DNA of 64,000 nt from Olsenella sp. kh2p3 (lineage in GTDB: Bacteria > Actinomycetota > Coriobacteriia > Coriobacteriales > Atopobiaceae), in assembly GCA_900119625.1 (NCBI GenBank), contig FPKD01000004.1, positions 1 to 64,000 on the forward strand. Reading direction: 5' to 3'. The number at the start of each line of letters is the position of its first letter. The stretch's first letter is position 1. The translations under genes were made by a program, and so were the position numbers. Under the pieces are notes generated by a model. The model was not told where the DNA came from. It searched no databases and was given only the letters and a program-made list of their open reading frames with translations. Positions 61,154 to 64,000 of the stretch are shown piece by piece.

Positions 61154-61864
61154 TCAAAGCAACGCCGGCAGGACTTCGTCGGCGGCCGCCCGCACGTTCA
61201 GTTCGGCGAGGCCGTCGAAGTGGGTGCTCTTTGGGTTGACCTGCGCGACGCGCACGCCGCTCGGAAGGCAGTCCAGGTAGGTCCCGGCGTAGGGTCCGTT
61301 GGTGCCCACCACAAGAAGGAAATCCGCCTGCGAAACCCAGGCACGTGCCCTCTCGACCTCCGAGGGCATGAGCGCCACGCGGTGATGGACCGGCCAGATT
61401 GAGAGTGAGCCGCCGCACACGGGGCATCTCGGGCAAGACCCGTCTGCCCAGAGCATAGGGTCGTCGGCCTCCGCCCCGCAAGAGAGGCAGGTGTTTTTCG
61501 CGAAGCTCCCCTGGATCTCGGCGACGTTCCCGGAGCCTGCCAGCGTGTGAAGGCAGTCGATGTTGGTGGTCACGACGCCTCGTATCTTGCCGTCCGCCTC
61601 GAGCCGCGCCAGCGCGCGGTGCGCGGGCGTCGGTCCCGCCTCGTACATGCCACGCAGGAACCCCTTCCAGACGCCCCGGTAGTAGCGGCCAGGCACCGCC
61701 CGAAGAAGAGTCTCGGACATCATCTGAAGGGTCGCGGCGAGGTCCATGCCCTCCATCGAGGCGATGCCGGCCGAAACCGAGATGCCCGCGCCAGTGACGG
61801 CGACGGCGCGCTCGCTCGCGTCGAGCATGCCGCGCAGGAGCTCGACTTGCGACTCAAGGCTCAC
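61154..61864 (-). CDS. sirtuin-like NAD-dependent enzyme with Gln at the catalytic His position (SirTM-like)
   Basis: A 236-aa Sir2-fold protein. NAD-binding VTGAGISVSAGIASM, VTTNIDCLHTLAG and VVGTNGPYAGTY are present, and a zinc site is suggested by CLSCG and CPVCGG. Two family features differ. The usual PDFR after GAGxSxxSGI is missing, and the catalytic His of xEIHGS reads AEIQGSF (Gln, codon 61513-61511). Gln at this site is a described feature of class M sirtuins (SirTM), which act as ADP-ribosyl transferases. The start is GTG 61864, overlapping the nitroreductase stop (GTGA). It is last of the marR-nitroreductase-sirtuin operon. Confidence 0.85.
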   Translation of the reverse strand: MSLESQVELLRGMLDASERAVAVTGAGISVSAGIASMEGMDLAATLQMMSETLLRAVPGRYYRGVWKGFLRGMYEAGPTPAHRALARLEADGKIRGVVTTNIDCLHTLAGSGNVAEIQGSFAKNTCLSCGAEADDPMLWADGSCPRCPVCGGSLSIWPVHHRVALMPSEVERARAWVSQADFLLVVGTNGPYAGTYLDCLPSGVRVAQVNPKSTHFDGLAELNVRAAADEVLPALL

Positions 61865-62526
61865 GCCCACCGGAAACTCCCCCTGCCGGCGCCCAGCTCG
61901 AAGTGGTACTTCACGAGCCCGGTGTCCGCGCCGGAGAAGATGCCGTTGTCGCACTCGATCGAGACCTCGTCGCCTCTCCCGCGCAGGAAGAACGCCTGCT
62001 TGGCGAGCGCCGTGGGAGCGAGAAGCGCCGCCTCGACGCCGCGCTCAAACCATGCGGGGGCCTGCCCCTCGTAGGAGGACACCTGCCCGGCCTCCTTCGT
62101 CTTATGGGGCTTGCCCTGCGTCGCGCCGTGTCCCACGGCCACGATGCCGACGGGCCTGTCTGCGCCCGCCCGGGACGCGACGTCGGAGCGGTTGAACGTG
62201 CCGCCCACCCACCAGGTGTTAAGCCCGAGCGTCTGCGCGAAGAGCATGAGGTCGGCGCCCGCATATCCCAGCCGTTCGTCGAGGCCGTCCTCGTCGGCCC
62301 CGGCCATCAGGAAGTAGTCCCTCACGTTCTTGGCCACCGTCAGGCGCATCACGCCGCTCACGGCCTTCGCGTCTCCCCGGACGAGCCGTATGCCCAGCCC
62401 GTGCTCGCGGTTGTTCGCCTCGATGCGCTCCTCGAGCAGCCGCACATGTTCCTCGGAGAGCGGCTCGCCCGTGTACCTGCGCACCATGTGACGCGCTCGC
62501 ATGGCCTCTTCCATCGTCATCGCCAT
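61861..62526 (-). CDS. nitroreductase-family FMN oxidoreductase
   Basis: A 221-aa protein. The start has the phosphate-binding arginines in MRARHMVRRYTGEPLSEE. The core has GYAGADLMLFAQTLGLNTWWVGG and VGIVAVGHGATQGKPHK, typical of nitroreductases that bind FMN. It reduces quinones, nitro-aromatics or similar compounds. The stop overlaps the sirtuin start, and the MarR gene stops three nt before its ATG, so the three genes form one operon. Confidence 0.9.
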   Translation of the reverse strand: MAMTMEEAMRARHMVRRYTGEPLSEEHVRLLEERIEANNREHGLGIRLVRGDAKAVSGVMRLTVAKNVRDYFLMAGADEDGLDERLGYAGADLMLFAQTLGLNTWWVGGTFNRSDVASRAGADRPVGIVAVGHGATQGKPHKTKEAGQVSSYEGQAPAWFERGVEAALLAPTALAKQAFFLRGRGDEVSIECDNGIFSGADTGLVKYHFELGAGRGSFRWA

Positions 62527-62529
62527 GGC

Positions 62530-62961
62530 CTATCCCTCCTGCCCGTTGAGCTCGCGGGCCCGTCCGGCCATCCGCGCGAGCTGCCTGCCGAACGCTTCCG
62601 CCTCGTCCGACGCCATGTCCTGTGTCACGTGGGCGATCCACGCCGCCTGCACCTCCCGGATCCGCGGCTCGAGCTCGTGGCCCTCGTCCGTGAGCGTTAC
62701 GCGCCGGGCCCTCCTGTCGCCGGGGTCCTCGCCACGCACGACCAGCCCCTTGCGCTCAAGCGCCGCGAGCGTGCGCGACGCCGCCGCCCGGTCCACCGAG
62801 AGCGTGCGCGCCATGTCCTCCTGCGAGAGGCCATCGCGCTCGTAGAGCTGAGCCAGGTACGGCAGCTCCGAGGCCGTTATCCCCCTTCCCGCGAGCTCGC
62901 GGTTGAGGAACAGGTTGAGCTGCCTTGTGAGCACAGCCATGTGAGTGCCGGCCTTGTCCAT
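62530..62961 (-). CDS. MarR-family transcriptional regulator
   Basis: A 143-aa winged-helix protein. The DNA-binding core is LSQEDMARTLSVDRAAASRT, LAALERKGLVVRGEDPGDRR and ARRVTLTDEGHELEP. Such regulators usually repress their own operon until an aromatic compound, oxidant or drug binds. GGAGGCGGC precedes the ATG. It is first of the nitroreductase-sirtuin operon and has its own strong promoter. Confidence 0.93.
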   Translation of the reverse strand: MDKAGTHMAVLTRQLNLFLNRELAGRGITASELPYLAQLYERDGLSQEDMARTLSVDRAAASRTLAALERKGLVVRGEDPGDRRARRVTLTDEGHELEPRIREVQAAWIAHVTQDMASDEAEAFGRQLARMAGRARELNGQEG

Positions 62962-62986
62962 GCCGCCTCCAATCGTTGGCTAGTCA

Positions 62987-63015
62987 ATCATATGCTTCAT
63001 AAGTTGACTTGTCAA
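62987..63015 (-). promoter_or_regulatory. marR operon promoter with palindromic operator
   Basis: On the minus strand, TTGACA (63015-63010) and TATGAT (62992-62987) are 17 nt apart, a near-consensus promoter. GTTGAC-TT-GTCAAC overlaps the -35, and a further GACTAGCC site follows downstream of -10. The palindrome is a good MarR site. Confidence 0.82.
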
Positions 63016-63056
63016 CGAATCGGAGTAAGCCGATAGGGATTTGACCTGCTCTTTTA

Positions 63057-63731
63057 GACTCTTCGCCACTTCGGGTGGATAGCACATCCCTGCGATGATG
63101 TGGCCGAACCCTCCGGGCGGTAGGATATTGCCGTGCAGGAAAGGGCCGGACATCCACCTGGGAGGCGGCGATGGAAGCACGGGCCGGGATGCTGGCGCAG
63201 CTCTTCTCGAGGGCCACCGACAAGGTCCGCTGCCGGGAGGCGAGGCTCTCCGAGGAGAAGGGGCGCCTGCTCAGGGGCACGAAGTACTGCTGGCTGAAGC
63301 GGCCGGAGAACCTCACGGAGCGCCAGGCCGCGAGGAAGGCCTCCCTCATGGGCGAGCACCTGCTGACGGCAAGGGCATGCGCCATGTCCGAGGCGATGAG
63401 GGCCGTCTATGCCCGCCCGGACAGGGAGTCCGCCGGCAGGGAGCTGGACCGCGCCGTCTCCTGGATCATGCATTCCAACGTCCCCGAGATGAAGGTGGTG
63501 GCGAGGACGGTCAGGAAGGAGCGGGAGGGCATCCTGAACTGGTTCTCGAGGAACGCCACCAACGCCATCCTCGAGGGGCTGAACTCCGTCATCCAGTCCG
63601 TCAAGCGGGCAGCGAGGGGGTTCAGGAACGTCGATTACTTCAAGACGATGATATTCCTGAGGCTCGGCCGCCTGGACTTCTCGGCCCAGCTGGCCGTATC
63701 ATCCGCTACCCATTAGAAACAGCGAAGAGCC
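63057..63731 (+). mobile_element. ISL3-type insertion element, internally deleted (675 bp)
   Basis: Terminal inverted repeats 63057-63083 and 63705-63731 start GACTCTTCGC / GGCTCTTCGC and match at 18 of the 26 positions compared. GGCTCTTC is typical of ISL3-family ends. The interior encodes only the C-terminal third of a transposase. No 8-bp target duplication is visible. Confidence 0.75.
63171..63716 (+). pseudogene. truncated ISL3-family transposase (C-terminal part)
   Basis: The 181-aa frame matches the C-terminal half of ISL3 transposases: LTERQAARKASLMGEHLLTA, NATNAILEGLNSVIQSVKRA (with the final catalytic Glu) and YFKTMIFLRLGRLDF. Full-length enzymes have more than 400 aa. The first two catalytic Asp residues and the zinc/HTH domain are missing, so it cannot transpose itself. 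The frame starts after a GGCGGCG stretch and ends inside the right terminal repeat. Confidence 0.85.
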
Positions 63732-64000
63732 TTTCAAGGTGGCCTGGTTCTGGGTGCTCCATGTTGTGGCCGGCGGTGCCCGAAGCCCCGCCCGTTGGTC
63801 GGTGGGCTCCGCGGCGCTGGGCGCCTTCTGGGCAATCGGAGGATGCATCGGACGAGGTCGGCCGTTGAGGGCCCCGCTGCCTCCGGATGCGTTCCAGCCG
63901 GGGCAGGATTATTCCACTGGTGGCGGGTGGCTTGGAGGTGACCTCGGGAAACTGCTTCTTCGATGAGCTGTTTGCGCAGGTCATCTCAATTATTCCCGAA
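63732..64000. other. right-edge non-coding sequence with 95-bp repeat copy 2
   Basis: No supported gene. The last 95 nt (63906-64000) are copy 2 of the degenerate direct repeat found at 60188-60282, starting GGATTATTCC and ending ATTATTCCCGAA at the window edge. The repeat or the mobile region may continue beyond the window. Confidence 0.6.

Overview
The window is high-GC, densely coded bacterial DNA. I place it in the Coriobacteriia (Actinomycetota), most likely near Olsenella/Atopobium (Atopobiaceae). The reasons are the actinobacterial 23S and 5S ends, a very large SARP/BTAD-type regulator, the gene set around secA-prfB-ftsEX-smpB, and the fused TsaB-RimI-TsaD protein. The genus is inference; the gene identities come from visible motifs.

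Layout. 1-300: end of an rRNA operon (23S tail, 5S, terminator). 557-3550: large ATPase/SARP regulator in lower-GC DNA. 3.7-8.5 kb: secA, prfB, yitT-like gene. 8.5-17.9 kb: a sugar-catabolic island with a DeoR repressor facing a PTS (EIIA, EIIB, ascorbate-type EIIC), a membrane protein, a SIS isomerase, two Schiff-base aldolases, a TalC-type transaldolase and a split transketolase. 17.9-18.5 kb: phd-doc toxin-antitoxin. 18.7-24.2 kb: ftsE, ftsX, rnr, TPR gene, smpB. 24.3-27.7 kb: high-molecular-weight rubredoxin, small rubredoxin, HAD phosphatase, DUF1275 protein, tmRNA. 27.8-29.3 kb: patatin and an AbrB/ParE toxin-antitoxin pair. 29.5-34.6 kb: rplM-rpsI, glmM, glmS, acpS. 34.6-41.2 kb: nnr, alr, UDG, tsaE, tsaB-rimI-tsaD. 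41.6-44.6 kb: polar amino-acid ABC transporter. 45-56.6 kb: nadE, xpt, groES-groEL, polyferredoxin, ychF, LCP protein, guaA. 56.7-64 kb: an accessory region with orphan genes, DUF4417, ImmA and XRE genes, a MarR-nitroreductase-sirtuin operon and an internally deleted ISL3-type element.

How it works together. Most of the window is housekeeping: protein export, termination and ribosome rescue (prfB, rnr, smpB, ssrA), cell division, cell-wall precursors (glmM, glmS, alr, LCP), tRNA t6A synthesis (tsaE plus the triple fusion), NAD synthesis and repair, and chaperonins. The sugar island probably imports a phosphorylated sugar or sugar acid and splits it to pyruvate plus a triose or aldehyde, with the transaldolase/transketolase part recycling pentose and hexose phosphates.

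The most unusual features are not ordinary genes. They are: a 61-bp palindromic tandem-repeat family at three intergenic loci; two 79-bp inverted-repeat elements in opposite orientation; a 95-bp degenerate direct repeat bracketing the sirtuin/IS segment; a release factor 2 with SPT where the stop-recognition tripeptide SPF is expected, in a region where about 60% of genes stop at TAG; a tmRNA whose tag appears not to begin with alanine; and a sirtuin with Gln in place of the catalytic His.
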